From Roridomyces roridus (Eukaryota > Basidiomycota > Agaricomycetes > Agaricales > Mycenaceae): 64,000 nt of DNA. Each line of letters begins with the position of its first letter. Within the stretch, counting starts at the first letter, position 1. Location of the stretch: assembly GCA_029378245.1 (NCBI GenBank), contig JARKIF010000010.1, positions 1,178,001 to 1,242,000 of the forward strand, in the 5' to 3' direction. The position numbers were made by a program, and so were the translations under genes. Of the stretch, positions 11,815-23,450 are shown piece after piece. The notes under the pieces were generated by a model. It was not told where the DNA came from, made no database searches, and saw nothing but the letters and a program-made list of their open reading frames with translations.

Positions 11815-12390
11815 CCGGAGTTCCGGTTCAATGTCAAAAGAACCGGAGGAAAGTTGGACCGGAGTTCCGGGGCGAATGTCGGAGGAACGGTGACACCACT
11901 AAGGTCGAGGGTGACCGTCTGCCCAGCAATGTGAGATGAGGACCGGACTGGACCGGAGTTCCGGATGAGGAATCCGATCGGAGAGAGGAGGGGCTCGGAT
12001 AGACCAAGGTGGAATGCACCAAGAACGTCGATAATCAAACTGAAGTACCGAGTACAAAAGGAAAGTCTTATATACTAAGTGTGAGAGATATTTGTCAAGA
12101 TACTAAAATAGACTTGAGAACGGACATAACCGGCTAAGTGGATATAAGGTGATTAAGTCCGCACGGAGTGATCAAGTGGATGTCACTCCAGAGCATGTCA
12201 GATGAATATCCTGTCAAGGTTCCTTTTTCATGTGAATAACCAAAATACCCGGTGTAGTCCGAGAAGCAGGACTCGGCCTGACAGATGGGATGGATCCGGA
12301 GTTGGGTCAAAGGAACCGGAACTCCGGTCAAAGAAACCAGAACTCCGGTCAAAGGAACTCCGGTCAAAGTAACCGGAGTCCGGAGTTTGG
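11815..12390. repeat. CCGGAGTTCCGG minisatellite in opposite orientations
   Basis: CCGGAGTTCCGG-type units recur three times at 11815-11960. The reverse complement, embedded in a roughly 21-bp unit GGTCAAAG-AACCGGAACTCC, is tandemly repeated at 12305-12385. The two blocks therefore form a loose inverted repeat about 0.6 kb long, possibly the ends of a degenerate element. Confidence 0.5.
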
Positions 12391-12606
12391 ATGAAGTTGG
12401 ATCGGGACGTAACATGGACGCTGGATGCATGGGAAGATTGGCTACATGATGATCGCTCGGACAGTGCGTCATCTGCCTCTCTGTGTAAAGGCCTCCCCCG
12501 TTTCATGTCAGTTTGATTCTCGGAACGCTCAACCACCGTCCTCGACGCTCATTGTTGAACCTATGCATCAGGCATCGGGCAACTCGGTCATCCCGCTACA
12601 CTGCAG

Positions 12607-12633
12607 TATGACTCAATATGACTCAATATGACT
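12607..12633. repeat. Tandem TGACTCA-containing 10-mer
   Basis: ATGACTCAAT occurs twice in direct tandem and a third time partially. TGACTCA is the known Gcn4/AP-1 core; whether it acts here is unknown, since no gene start is recognised nearby. Confidence 0.4.
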
Positions 12634-15600
12634 ATGCTACATTATGACTCGTATTTTACACAGCCTTAGGACTACGTATAAATACTCCGCTGTATTCTCT
12701 CAGAGAGCATCTTAATCTACTTGAATTGCCCTCCAACTTACGTGTGATCTCAGGGAACCTCTGCGCAGGTTCTTCAACACCTTCGACTCGATCAATTCAT
12801 CTCAACACTCATTGCTCCACAACCGTGCCGAAAATCACTCCTTCCGCACTGCATTGCCTCGTCTTCTGCTCGTCTATTGCCTGCAGGCCGCAGTCCCCAC
12901 TGAACTCCTTGCCACCATCTCTTGGCTCGACGCGAGTCCTTGCCGGGTACTAGGTAGGAACTGCTTATATACAATGCATCTGTGTACCTACGGATCAATG
13001 CAGGCTTGTTTCCTGCCGTTCTCTCGCCTTTCGTGATTTCCCTGCGGCACTCCCGTTCTCCCAGCGCTCGTCTGCGTTCACGCAATTGGGCGATAGTCAC
13101 CGCTTCGCTAGTCACGACCGCCGCTTGCTTATCAGTCGTTGCTGTATGTGCTAAACCGCTGGCTCTTGTTGTCTTGCAACTCACTGACCGCCATATTATT
13201 TGTTGGTTGTATCGAGTGGTCATTCAGATCGTCACCCTTTCACGCTGTACGGCGATCGGGCAATACACTGGCACGTGTTGTTTCAACTTGGGGCGAGATC
13301 TGTGCAACTGCAAATCTCTGGCTTTGCTTTTGCTTTGCTTTCCTCTTACTTGTTGGAGTTTGAATTTGGGCAAGTTGCTGAGCGCTCGCAGAATCTCGGA
13401 GAAATGTCGGAGATGCGTACAGATGCGTAGTTGGCGGGTGACGCTGCGCCGCAGCCTTTTTCTGGAGTATATAAGTAGGGTACGGACTGGATTGTACTTT
13501 ACTGGTTTGCAAAGAGATTCCCCATCTTGCAGATTGTCGTGAATCATTCTGGGGCTCATTTCAACACTCTTTCCCTCAGAATTTGTAGGATGTTGATGAC
13601 GGTGAGTTGGTATGCCTTTTGATTTCACTGCGTGCGTAGCTAAAGGTACGGATGCCTCCTTTTCAGTCCACATTGACTTGTGGCGGCGGCCGTTACCAGT
13701 GCTTACCACCCAGTTTTTCCCGTCTTGAAAACTTGATGATCCTCCCTTCTGTATGGATGATGTAGTAGTAGTAGTGCATTACAGTATCCAATCCACACTA
13801 GCTGCCCTCCAATTGATGTGTTAAGTTCTACACAACTGATGGGTGTGCATTTGCCGCGAGTTAGTCGGTTGAGGCAGGCTTCGAATTTCGGAGTTTTGCT
13901 GTAGTACTTGAGACAATGTGAGGATTGTAACAATACATCATAATGCACCCATCTTTCGCGCAGTCACTATACAAATTAATTGCAGGGGACTGTACCGCGC
14001 AGCGACCAATCCCTGGGCTCGGCCACTGGGGAGGCGACCACCGAAAGAGATCAGCCTCAAAGGGGCTGGCAGTTGTGTCACTCACTGCACCGGCTCTGTT
14101 TGTTACACTGTAACTACTCCTCGGTCTGGATTTTCTATCGGAACCATCTGATGGACTACCCAAGTTCTCACTTGCTGTTTCTTCTGGAGTCGAAAAGTCT
14201 TTTACCATCCTCCGTGTTTCAACTTGGTATATCTCAACTCAATACGACAATATTTACCCAAGACTCGGCTTTTGCAACCCGCACCTCAAAGGTTGTCCAA
14301 CAGCTGAATCTCTTTCAAACGGTCTTGTCCTTGAAATGTCAGTATGTATGCACACGGTCTCTCCAGTCCTTCGAAGTTCCAAAACCTTCACAACACTGAT
14401 AAGGCTGAGGAATCCGAGGCTTCACGACAGAAGGGCTTCACTTGTTCTCTGGTTTGACAAAAAGAAAATCAAGCAGGCACTTGAAGCACTGTCAACTCAG
14501 CTTGTTTTCAAATCGGGAGTGTTTGACTCGGGTTGAACAGCCAATTCGAGAGTTGTGTCTCTCCGACTCTCACAGTTCAAAGTTATAAATGATGTTCACG
14601 GTGAAGGAATTCAGGTAAGCTGCTTGAAGTAAAACTTGAGATCATAATTCATTCAATTCAAATTCAACCTGGGGACTGGAGCTTTACAGCACACCATGTA
14701 CAGTCACTTTGCAGCAAGGTTATAGACTCGGCCATGATAGAGAGATATAGATCGGTGGCTGTGGGGGACTGGGTCTTACACAGCATTTATGTGGATTTTT
14801 AGGTGCACAAAGTTGAAGTAGGGCCAGGGACAGTTTCCTAACCTTGTAATTCTGGCCAGCATCATTCAAATACCATGGGACAGGGGGCTCAGACAGAAAT
14901 CAGCTATGACAAAGCTCCATGCCCTCCACACTTGCTGCTATCAAGGCTTGATCAAGCCATCATGTTTATGCTTGTCCAACTTTCAACTCCCAAATTTGAT
15001 TCCATCACAAGAATGGAATGTGCCAGTACCCATCAGGAATCAACCATGGTTGGGAATCCCAACAGCGGTTGGGTTTGATGTGAGATTCCAGGAATAGTTG
15101 GGAAATGATGCCCAGACCGTTGGGATTCCCACGGTTTCGGATATTTGATGAGATAACATTGGGATGGGAAGATTCTGGCAAGATTCTGGGTAAATGTGCA
15201 TGCACATGTCATTGTACATCTCTCCAATGTACATGTACAGTTGTAGAAGTGCATGCACATGTTACGTGGGCATATGCCCATGGTCCATGTACACAAAAGT
15301 GGTGCCTCTGTACATGATGCAACATACAATAATGATGTACAAGCTCATGATGGTTGTACAATAAAGATGTGCAAACTCATGGATGTTGTACATAAATGTC
15401 TGTGGTTTGCACAAAAGATGGTACACATATATGGCACATATACTGTGCAAAAATTCATGCACATACATCTCACTTGGTTGCATAGTTTTCGGTTGCAACT
15501 GACATGTTGGATGCACAAAAGCTTACAACTTTGTGATGTGGGTTACATATGTGATGAGCAAGCTTGCAACACCGTATAGGATGATTTCTCTGCAAATTGA

Positions 15601-16224
15601 ACCCATGTTTTGACTTGGTCGTGGAGAAATTGTCGAGGTTTGATGAAGTGATTTGAACATTGATGATCTTTTGTTGCCGAGCTCCAGAAATGGAAGTCGA
15701 CGATCATTGTACCTAAGTCTGAACATCAGAATGCCTCTGGGCATACCTTCAAGGTCAAACAGCACACAAAGCAGTAGTTCAAATGCTATGGGTGATGTTC
15801 AAGACTCCCTTCGAGTTCTCCTGCTTCTGTGAGCTCTATGGCGGGGTAAAGACAAAAAATGGAACTGCCCGAGCGATCCTCTCACTCTGGGTAGGTGATT
15901 CAAGTGGAAATCAACCACAGAACGTACTGGAAGTGCCCGTAAACCTCCGGTCATAATCTGGCTGTCCAACACCAATGTTCATAGTTCTCCTAGTGGTGCC
16001 GAGTGGCCGGATTGATGCGGATCATACGACATCATTGATGTGCTTGGCAGGGATGCGAGCCAACCGCAACATGTGACTGAAACATTGAGATGCGAGTTTG
16101 ATGCGAACACACCGAAACATGCAAGCCAGCAGATGTAAGTTGCCTGCAAAAACCCTGTAAAATTGAGCTAATTTTTGCACAGTATATCGCCCATACACAT
16201 ACAAGTACATATATTTGACGAAAA
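12634..16224. other. No gene recognised; TGTACAT-rich block at 15180-15480
   Basis: Only short frames on both strands without recognisable families. 15180-15480 is dense in ATGTACA/TGCACAT words like 11140-11390. Around 15050-15140 the word TTGGGATTCCCA-like recurs in both orientations. Confidence 0.4.
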
Positions 16225-19203
16225 ATGACTTTATACAAGGGCTTTGACCGTCTTGAGCCTGAGGGGTTCTATGATGCGATTCGGGCTTACGGTCTGCCGC
16301 CGCAAATCATTGATTTTGATAAAGCGGCTCAGACGGATGTCCCTTACCGCGTCAAGACCTTTTATGGATTGTCGGACACCTTCCTGTTATCGGGCGTGAC
16401 GAAGCAGGGCGGACCTCTTTCACCTCTCAAGAGCACACTGACCAGCAGCATGGTGAACCACTGGCTCGCAGACTCCTACAAGATCTACGACGACGGCGTC
16501 TGTGTCAGGTCACAAAACCACCTGCTCCCTCACACCCCAGCCGACTCCATCGTTCTACGGCTGCAGATGGGCGAGGCCATGGACGACTCTCTCATCCCCT
16601 CATCCTCTAATGAGGGGATACACAGGACGTCGTATATGTCCGAATACTTCCAAACGGCTTACGGCTCCGAGACGAACTGGGAGAAGTCACTGCTCTTCAT
16701 CCGTAATGTCCCAAATCCTCCTTCTTCTATTTTTCTACCCTCTGTTCTGCCTTCGGACCCATCCCGTGTGGTGTGGAAGGAGGTCAAGGTGTCCTCCTCG
16801 CACTCTGAATTCCTCCGCGTCTCCATTGACGACTCGGAGTCCCAATTTCAGAAATTGATCCATCTCATTGACTCCTTTGACTTCCCCTCTCTGCGAAGTC
16901 GCTTGCCGCTGACGGCGGTACGCCGCGTCGTTGTCCAGAGCCTCATGGCACGACTGCGCCCTCATTTGTCAATGCAGCCGGTGCTGCCAAAACACGCTGA
17001 AAAACTTGACAAGGCGCTAAATGCCAAGATTCATGATTTCTTTTCGTTCCCCTTCCGTTTTAACCCTTCCCTTCTTTCTTTGCCTATCCAGGAATATGGG
17101 TTTGACTTCCCCTCGATCTCTGTAATCAACGGGACAATGGCGGTACAGGGTCTTCTCCGAGACCTCAATCATCGGGTGCCTCTTTTCCGCTCGATGGCTC
17201 ATGTCACTCTGGCGGATTGGATGTGTACCGTCAATAACTGCCGTCATCCATTCGACGGATCGTCGCAGCAGCACACATTCACCCGCCAGGTAGGTAATAT
17301 TCCCGTTGGATGGATAGCCGCCCATGACTCGCTGCGCGTCAGCAGGGTATCCATTCGGTGTACTGACCTGTCCTATTATTACTCAGGCGATGTCTCCCTT
17401 ACCCACATTCACAACGCAGTCCCAGTCCACCTTCGCGCTGACATCACATCGGCCATGGTCGCCAGCGCCACAAGGTCCGGAGCTGGACGACTCTCCGATG
17501 TTGCCCGATGGAGCTCTCCCGGTCACTCATCACCCCCGGAAATCCCTCACCTCCTCCCCAGACGTCGAGAGGACATATTCAGCAAAAGATTCAAGGGCCG
17601 TTCGGTTTACCAAAATTGGCGGTTCTTGGAGAAGTGGCTCTCCTCATTTTCACTCCAATCCCTACTCGAGGCCGTGCTAGGCCATCGAGATCATGTTGCC
17701 GAGGTACCTGGATGCTTCGATGCTCACGGTCGTCAAATGCTGTCGAATGGATTGGTTCGTGACGCGGCTGCGTTAGCGGACCTTTGGACTCTCGCCGTTC
17801 CTACCCTCGTTCGACAACAATGGGCTGAAGATGCGGTCCTTGCCTTATGCGTCCCGCATGTGCTCGTGCCAGTCACAGACCTCGTCTCGTCTGCCGTGTC
17901 TGCAAGGCATGTCGCTGCATCCGACGGATCTCAGGTACCTGCCGATGCACGTTTCCGGCAGCGACGCTCGGCGACGTTCGCGTCGGTGTCTCCGATAGGT
18001 GTTGTCCAAGGAGGTCTTGACCTCATGGGCTCCTCAGCGGGTATAGCCGCTGCTGAAGTCTACGGACTTGTGGCTGCAGCTCTGCTGCTTCAACAAGTCG
18101 CGACCGCCCCGACCTCCCCGTCTCGGCTTGCTCCTTCCCATCCATCAGCTCCCTCCTCCTCCTCTTCCGTTCAAACGACCAATTACGAAAATACCATCTT
18201 TACCGATCACCTAAACTCCATCCGTACGATACACACTTCCATACATGCTCCTTTTCCCGCTCATCAATGGGACGCACTACCCAACCGCTCCCTTTATCGA
18301 TGGCTCCGTCATCTCCTCCTCCAACCTTATGCTCCTTCCTTAATTTATGTTAAAGCGCATACACAAAACCTTGACATTGCTACTAAACTTAATGACTGCG
18401 TAGATAGACTTGCCTCTTCCTCACATTACGGTACCCTTCGTCCTCCACCCGTTCCCGTGCCAACGTTCTTCATGGATCACTTCACGCTACACTCCCCCTC
18501 CGACCGCTACGTCGACACCTCCCTGCCCCAGTACCTCGAAAATGCCCTCCGAGCAAATTGGACCCTGCCCCCTCCTCTCGCCACCCTGACACTCTATGCA
18601 GACCATAGCGTCCCGTCACATCCCTACCTTCGATCTCCGTCCGCCTTCTCCGCTCTGTCTCAGCTGTACATCAGGTCTTCACAACTGGCCACGGCTGTCA
18701 CCATGCATAGACGCCGTCTTCTGCCTGACAGCTCATGCCGGAGAGGATGCCCGGACGCAGAGACGGAGCATCATATATTCGTCCGCTGTCCTGCCTTTAT
18801 CAACCTCAGGGACGAAGCAAGGGAAGCAGTCGTCCGGGACACTATCACATTCCTTAACGATGCAGACGTACCTCTGATGGACGTGCGACGTGTCAAACGA
18901 GTTGCAGAGTGCCTCTTCCGAGACCACCACCGAATCTGGCCCCAGAACCTTTCCAAATATTTCCTCGGCCTCGTTCCTCTTGTGCCCGCAATAAATATCC
19001 ACCCTAATGCGGCGGCGCGAAAGGTCTCGATGGCAGTGGGTCAGATTTGGCACTCGGCGGGGATCAAGCTCACAGCGAGAATTTGGGCGGAGGTATTGAG
19101 GTGGAACCGTCGAGGGGAAAAGCGACGTGGAGACGATGTGCATCGGGAAACGGTGAAGAGGATAAAGGCTTCCCTGCCGTCCTTTGATATTGACGAATCC
19201 TGA
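16225..19203 (+). mobile_element. 5'-truncated non-LTR retrotransposon (RT C-terminal part, RNase H, zinc motif)
   Basis: One 992-codon open frame. It opens inside the reverse transcriptase palm (KGFDRLEPEGFYDAIRAYGL, then VTKQGGPLSPLKSTL); the catalytic box is the AMDDSLI form at about residue 120. An RNase H-like domain spans about residues 570-735 and retains four acidic positions: SDGS, AAEVYG, FTDHLNS and NDCVDRLA. Near residue 835 a CRRGC...HH...C zinc motif follows. The endonuclease and the N-terminal half of the RT are missing and an in-frame TGA lies three codons before the ATG, so this is a 5'-truncated copy, as is usual for LINEs. The short repeated TTGTATTTCTTGTATTTCC near 19285-19303 may mark its 3' end. 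The long intact frame suggests a fairly recent insertion; it is unlikely to be autonomous. Confidence 0.85.
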
Positions 19204-19465
19204 TTTTACATATCTGACGAGCCAGCGTGGTAGATTACTAGTAGTTTACCTGAGTCCAAAATTGGACGGAGCTGACCAATTTGATTGTATTTCTTGTATT
19301 TCCTTGATAGGCCGCCTCGTGATGCCGTAAAGTGCGGAGTTTGAAAGCTTTTCCACGATCATTCCCGACGACAGTGACGCGTCACCTCGCGTCTCCACCG
19401 CCTCAGCCCGCTCAATACTGGCCTCGAACGCGTATCCAAGCTTCCTTCATCCATCCACGTTGACA

Positions 19466-19925
19466 ATGCAGGGTCCCACACCACCAGAGCCGCCAGTCAA
19501 GCTTGTCCGTGGCTGGAAACGCATTCCGAGCCTCGTTGTCCCGACCGATGAGTCTATCCGGGCCATAGCAGGCCTCCCGCGTCGCCAGTGCTCCCATAAC
19601 TACCCCCGTCGGCGAGCCTGACATCATTCCGACGGCGACCGATACCACTCCCGGGCCGAGTCGACGTCCCACCTCCGCTGTTTCCCTAACCTCCACTGCC
19701 GCGACTGAGCCTCTGTCACTTAAGCCACAGCCCCGACGTTCGCGTTGGCGCAAAATCCACGATGTCCTAACCTCCTATGGCTTCGACAACCTCGGAGAGT
19801 TCCTCTCAGTCTTGTTCTACCCCCGCAAGCGTGGAGTCAGAGATCCTCGATTTCAGAGCCATCGACAAGCCGTCTCATTCTTCCTGCAAGGGAAGGGCAA
19901 ATTTTCTATGTCAGATAGCCGACAT
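19466..19925 (+). pseudogene. Relic of a mushroom transposon-associated protein (DUF6589-type N-terminus)
   Basis: Two frames are needed to read it. The second gives WRKIHDVLTSYGFDNLGEFL, then a basic RGVRDPRFQSHRQAVSFFLQ and KFSMSDI. This resembles, from memory of the family, the N-terminal block of large agaricomycete proteins annotated with DUF6589 and found near mobile elements. The frame shift after the start and the abrupt loss of similarity at about 19925, where sequence shared with 4.2 kb begins, show it is a fragment. Confidence 0.4.
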
Positions 19926-20021
19926 CCCCGAAGGGTTATGTCACCATATACAACTTTGAACTACGTTCGTCAGTTGATAGTCTAGTCCCGAGACTATATG
20001 TCACCATCTTGGCGGCAATTA

Positions 20022-20084
20022 GATCAGACGGCTAAGGCCGGGTTTCCTTTTAGGGTGAACTTAGCCGTCTGACTGGTGAGACTA
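20022..20084. repeat. 63-bp hairpin repeat, copy 2 (inverse of copy 1)
   Basis: Reverse complement of 4103-4165 with only a few differences, including the internal arms TCAGACGGCTAAG / CTTAGCCGTCTGA (13 bp, perfect here). A second small palindrome of the form TAGTCTCGGGACTA lies just upstream near 19978-19995. Confidence 0.75.
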
Positions 20085-20905
20085 GGAGGCCGACGTCTGC
20101 AGCAGCCAGTGCAGCCTCCCCTTGGAAATCCTTGAGATCATAATCCAACTCGTGTCCGACTTCCTCGTCTCTCTCGACAGACTATGGCTTCGTAACCTCC
20201 CAGTTTCCTCCCCCATCCGAGTACATCCGCATCGAGCATACTTACAGCTCGCCTTGTCTCGCACACTTGGGCCGCGCTGTTCCGCAAGCACTCCTCTGAC
20301 GTCTTCACCAATGCACATATCGCTGCACCGGCGGGGGTAGAACTCTTCCTATAATTGGACCTCCGCTGCCTACTCATCTCCCGCGAAACGTGCGAGACTC
20401 GATTTACCCAACTTACCCAGCACCGTCTTTTCTACTCGGATTGTCAGCCGAGCTGCCTCACCGTTACCCTCGCAGTGCCCCCCAATCCCCCATGACCGAC
20501 ACGCTCTTTCACATCTCTGCAAATTGCGCCACGGCAGAATCATCTTCGACGGCACAGTTGTCTCGCACATCGAACGCCTCGTGCTAGAATTCGTCAACGT
20601 GCCATGCACATCCTCGCATGCCCCCTGCTCTTGTTCACCGTCTCACCGTTACTGGATAAATCTGAGGAACGCTGTTTAGTGCGTCCCCAACTGGGAGTCC
20701 GGGACTGGTCGCGGCGGGGATGCGCGAGTTGCCGGTGCCGCGGCTGTTCATGGGATGTGAGTTCCATTGGTCTTTTAGGCTGCAGTCGCATATGAAGCAG
20801 CTTGTTTTTAAATTGGTTGGAGTTGGATGGTATTTGCGGCAACAGTGGTCAAAGGCGCCTGTTTCTGTTGGGACTAAGGACTGTGATTATATCTCTGCTA
20901 TGTAA
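20085..20905 (+). pseudogene. F-box-like gene relic
   Basis: Opens with CSLPLEILEIIIQLVSDFLV, a good F-box-like helix, but the frame then shifts repeatedly. 20225-20335 matches the fragment at 1740-1850 at nucleotide level. Further pieces in other frames keep the gene's rhythm (for example VVSHIERLVLEFVNVPC near 20545-20600). It begins immediately after the 63-bp hairpin repeat. No continuous coding capacity. Confidence 0.5.
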
Positions 20906-20910
20906 TTCTG

Positions 20911-22416
20911 CTAGCGACGCTCTTTCAATGCATTCTCCAACAATTCGACAGCCATAGAAGCCGATCCCCACGAGGACTCGAATCCGTACGCTCCATGCCT
21001 GTATGGCCGTTCAGCCTACGTTTAAACTCTCAAATCATACGCACCCATAATGGAAAACGACGGGCGCCTTTGCACTGTTGCTCTCCATCCATTCGACTTC
21101 CAGACGTATCCCTTGCTCCCTGTGGGGACGCAACCCGAGTCCATCTTCGACGAAAATCGGATAGAGGTCTTCGATCGTGGGCTTCCGCTCCTTGCGCACC
21201 TCAGGCGGCGCAATCTCGGGCCATAGTGCCAACGCCTTCTCCATGATAGCCACCTTGGTTTCCTGGCGGGGTAGTGGGTACCTTTAAAATCGTGTAAGTC
21301 AAACCTCCGCCGGACCTAAAAGCACGCAAACAAACAAACAAACGCACCAATCGTCTACATTCAACGTACCCCCAAGGACGATATTCCCATTATGCCTTGG
21401 GATAACATACGAAATCATCTCGTCCTCAATCACCCTGCGCGTCGAGCCGAATTTGGCCCAAGGGGCGTGTAAAACGACTGTTTGGCCGCGGACGGAAGTG
21501 ACCGTCTTGTCTTCCACGCCGCCTAGTGTGCGTGCGCCGAGGCCGGCGCATACGACGACTGCATCCGGGGGCGCTGGGGTTCCGCCCGATTCGAAGATGG
21601 CTGCACCGCCCTCGACTACTTGCTTAATGTGTTGAACGGAGCCGTGGACCATCTTTCCGCCGGCGTCGAGGAAGCGCTTGTGGAGGTAGTCCAAATACAT
21701 TGGTGGGTCTAGAGGGATTTTCATCAGTGAGTTTTGCAGGCGCACCAAGAGTCGAGAAGGGCTAACCGAAACTAATCGCTGTAAAGCTAATCCCAAAGAC
21801 CGCCTCTGGGATGAGCGCGGATTTGGGCATGAGTTTGAACTGTGGGAAAATAAAGTTCAACATTCTTCTTCAAGGAATCAATGGAAACACATACATCAGG
21901 CATTGTTTCGAGCCCACGCGGATGCCCGAGCTCCTCAAAGTAGTGCTCGTACTGGGGCGTCCGAATGAAACATTTTTCGGCTGGATGTCCAGGCGCAGAC
22001 ATTTCCCAGAACACGTGGAATGTCTCCGTGTCCATCTCTGCGTTGCATAAAAGCTAATTAGCGATGGGTGCCATCCAATGCTCGGACGAGGACTCACTCT
22101 GCTGACGCAGATCGTCGCTCTCCGCTGCAGTACAATGATGACCGCCCTAAATTCATAGGTTGAATCACTTTGCGATCAAGAGATGGCAGAAAGGAAGCGC
22201 ACCGCCCAGTGACTCGTGTAGTGCGGGCTCGGGTGGTCCGTAGGCCAGATTTCAGCTACGATGGTCACCTGGTTCCCGCCTTTCTCTTGTAATTTGATTG
22301 CAGTGGTGAGGCCGATGACGCCTGGTGGCAGCGATGAGTTGCAATTGCATGGAGGGGCATATGAGAATCTCCGTACCTGCACCGATGACGGTGATTTGCT
22401 TGACTGGGGTGGCCAT
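20911..22416 (-). CDS. D-amino-acid oxidase
   Basis: FAD enzyme oxidising D-amino acids to 2-oxo acids, NH3 and H2O2. Eight exons: 22416-22377, 22321-22203, 22146-22098, 22037-21895, 21839-21767, 21708-21348, 21281-21045, 20998-20911; all introns GT-AG, 46-66 nt; 369 residues, near the family's usual 340-370. Motifs: N-terminal FAD-binding ITVIGAGVIGLTTAIKLQ (restored by the first splice), SHWAGGHHCTA with the flavin-contacting region, YVIPRHNGNIVLGGT, and the C-terminal signature HYGHGAYGFESSWGSA, restored by the last splice. Start: the ATG at 22416 gives MATPVKQITVIGAG and no upstream extension is needed. Odd: the C-terminus is KERR, not a peroxisomal SKL-type tripeptide. The frames are intact, so the gene looks functional although both neighbours are relics. 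Confidence 0.93.
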
Positions 22417-22703
22417 GAGGGAAGGAAGGCAAGATTGTGGGGGCAGGGGAGCTAAAGGCCGCGATATATGTATACGCCGGAGAAGCTGCTGTAACGATGC
22501 TGTTGCGGGCTGTTGAGATGTTGAAACACAAGATTCGGGGATTCGAACAGCTAGTGTGCCTTCTGGGGTACTGCGGCGGCCTTCCGGGGTCCCTCAAAGC
22601 CCATCAACAACAGCATAGTGCAATGGACGGACGGACCTGTCTTTCTGCGACAGCATAAACAGCGAACGCCGAGACTATAGGACAATGACCACCCAAGAAT
22701 GAA

Positions 22704-23450
22704 CTAGTTCCGCACGTTAACAGGGAGCCTGTCGGATTCCTCGGAGACGGAGATGGCAACGGCGGATCTACATTGGGAATAGTAAATACACAAGATATGA
22801 TACGAGATACAAGATACTTCAGCCTCATGGTTCTCCTCCACCTTACTCAACACCACCTGACTCTCACCTCCCCGCCGCACGATATCAAACGAATACACCT
22901 TGTCATATTTGGGTACCTCGCCTGGACCACACAGCTCCGGGTCGGAATCTCGCCTACTGAGAGCCCCGAGAACATGGCAACATGCGTCTGGACCTCGCGG
23001 GGATGAGATGCTGTTCGATGGCGCGACGGAGGTTCTCCTCTTCCAAGCCGTTGTACATGTCGAGCTCAAATGGGACGCTGAGCCATTCGAGCGATGTAGG
23101 TTTGAGGTGGAGCTCGAGATGTGTGAGGCTCGGACACACATTCGCTATGAAATCGTCTGGACATCCAAACTCCGCATAAGCTCAGACACCTCCTCGTCCT
23201 CCACGTCCCGCGGATTGTACCGCAACGGATGATTCACCAGCGCCAAGCGTCAACACAGCCTGCGCGTTCTCGGTAGCGGATCGCGCGGAAACCACGCCGT
23301 TACAGCACCCCATCGCAGACTTGCAGAAAGTCTCGCGTGTGGCCGGCGAATACCTGGGCGCCCTCGCGGAGGGGTTTGTTTCCGATGGGTACGGAGTAGG
23401 GTGAGCTTCGAGGAAGGGCCGCAGATCCGGGTCGTCTTCGGCGGGGCCCA
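22704..23450 (-). pseudogene. F-box/LRR-like gene, 3' half, separated from its 5' half by a transposon
   Basis: Reads, with frame changes, GPAEDDPDLRPFLEAHP, then LREGAQVFAGHTRDFLQVCD, then CPSLTHLELHLKPTSLEWL and EEENLRRAIEQHLIP. The same blocks in the same order occur at 47.2-48.0 kb and partly at 62.7-63.5 kb, so these are paralogues. The 5' half lies at 27177-27795. Frame shifts between blocks suggest the copy was already decayed or decayed after insertion. Confidence 0.6.
23442..23450. repeat. Target-site duplication, left copy
   Basis: CGGGGCCCA, identical to 27177-27185 at the other end of the inserted element. Confidence 0.8.

Noticed and set aside
13224..13709. 161-codon minus-strand ORF
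   Set aside because: Basic, low-complexity, with equally long frames on the opposite strand; no family resemblance.
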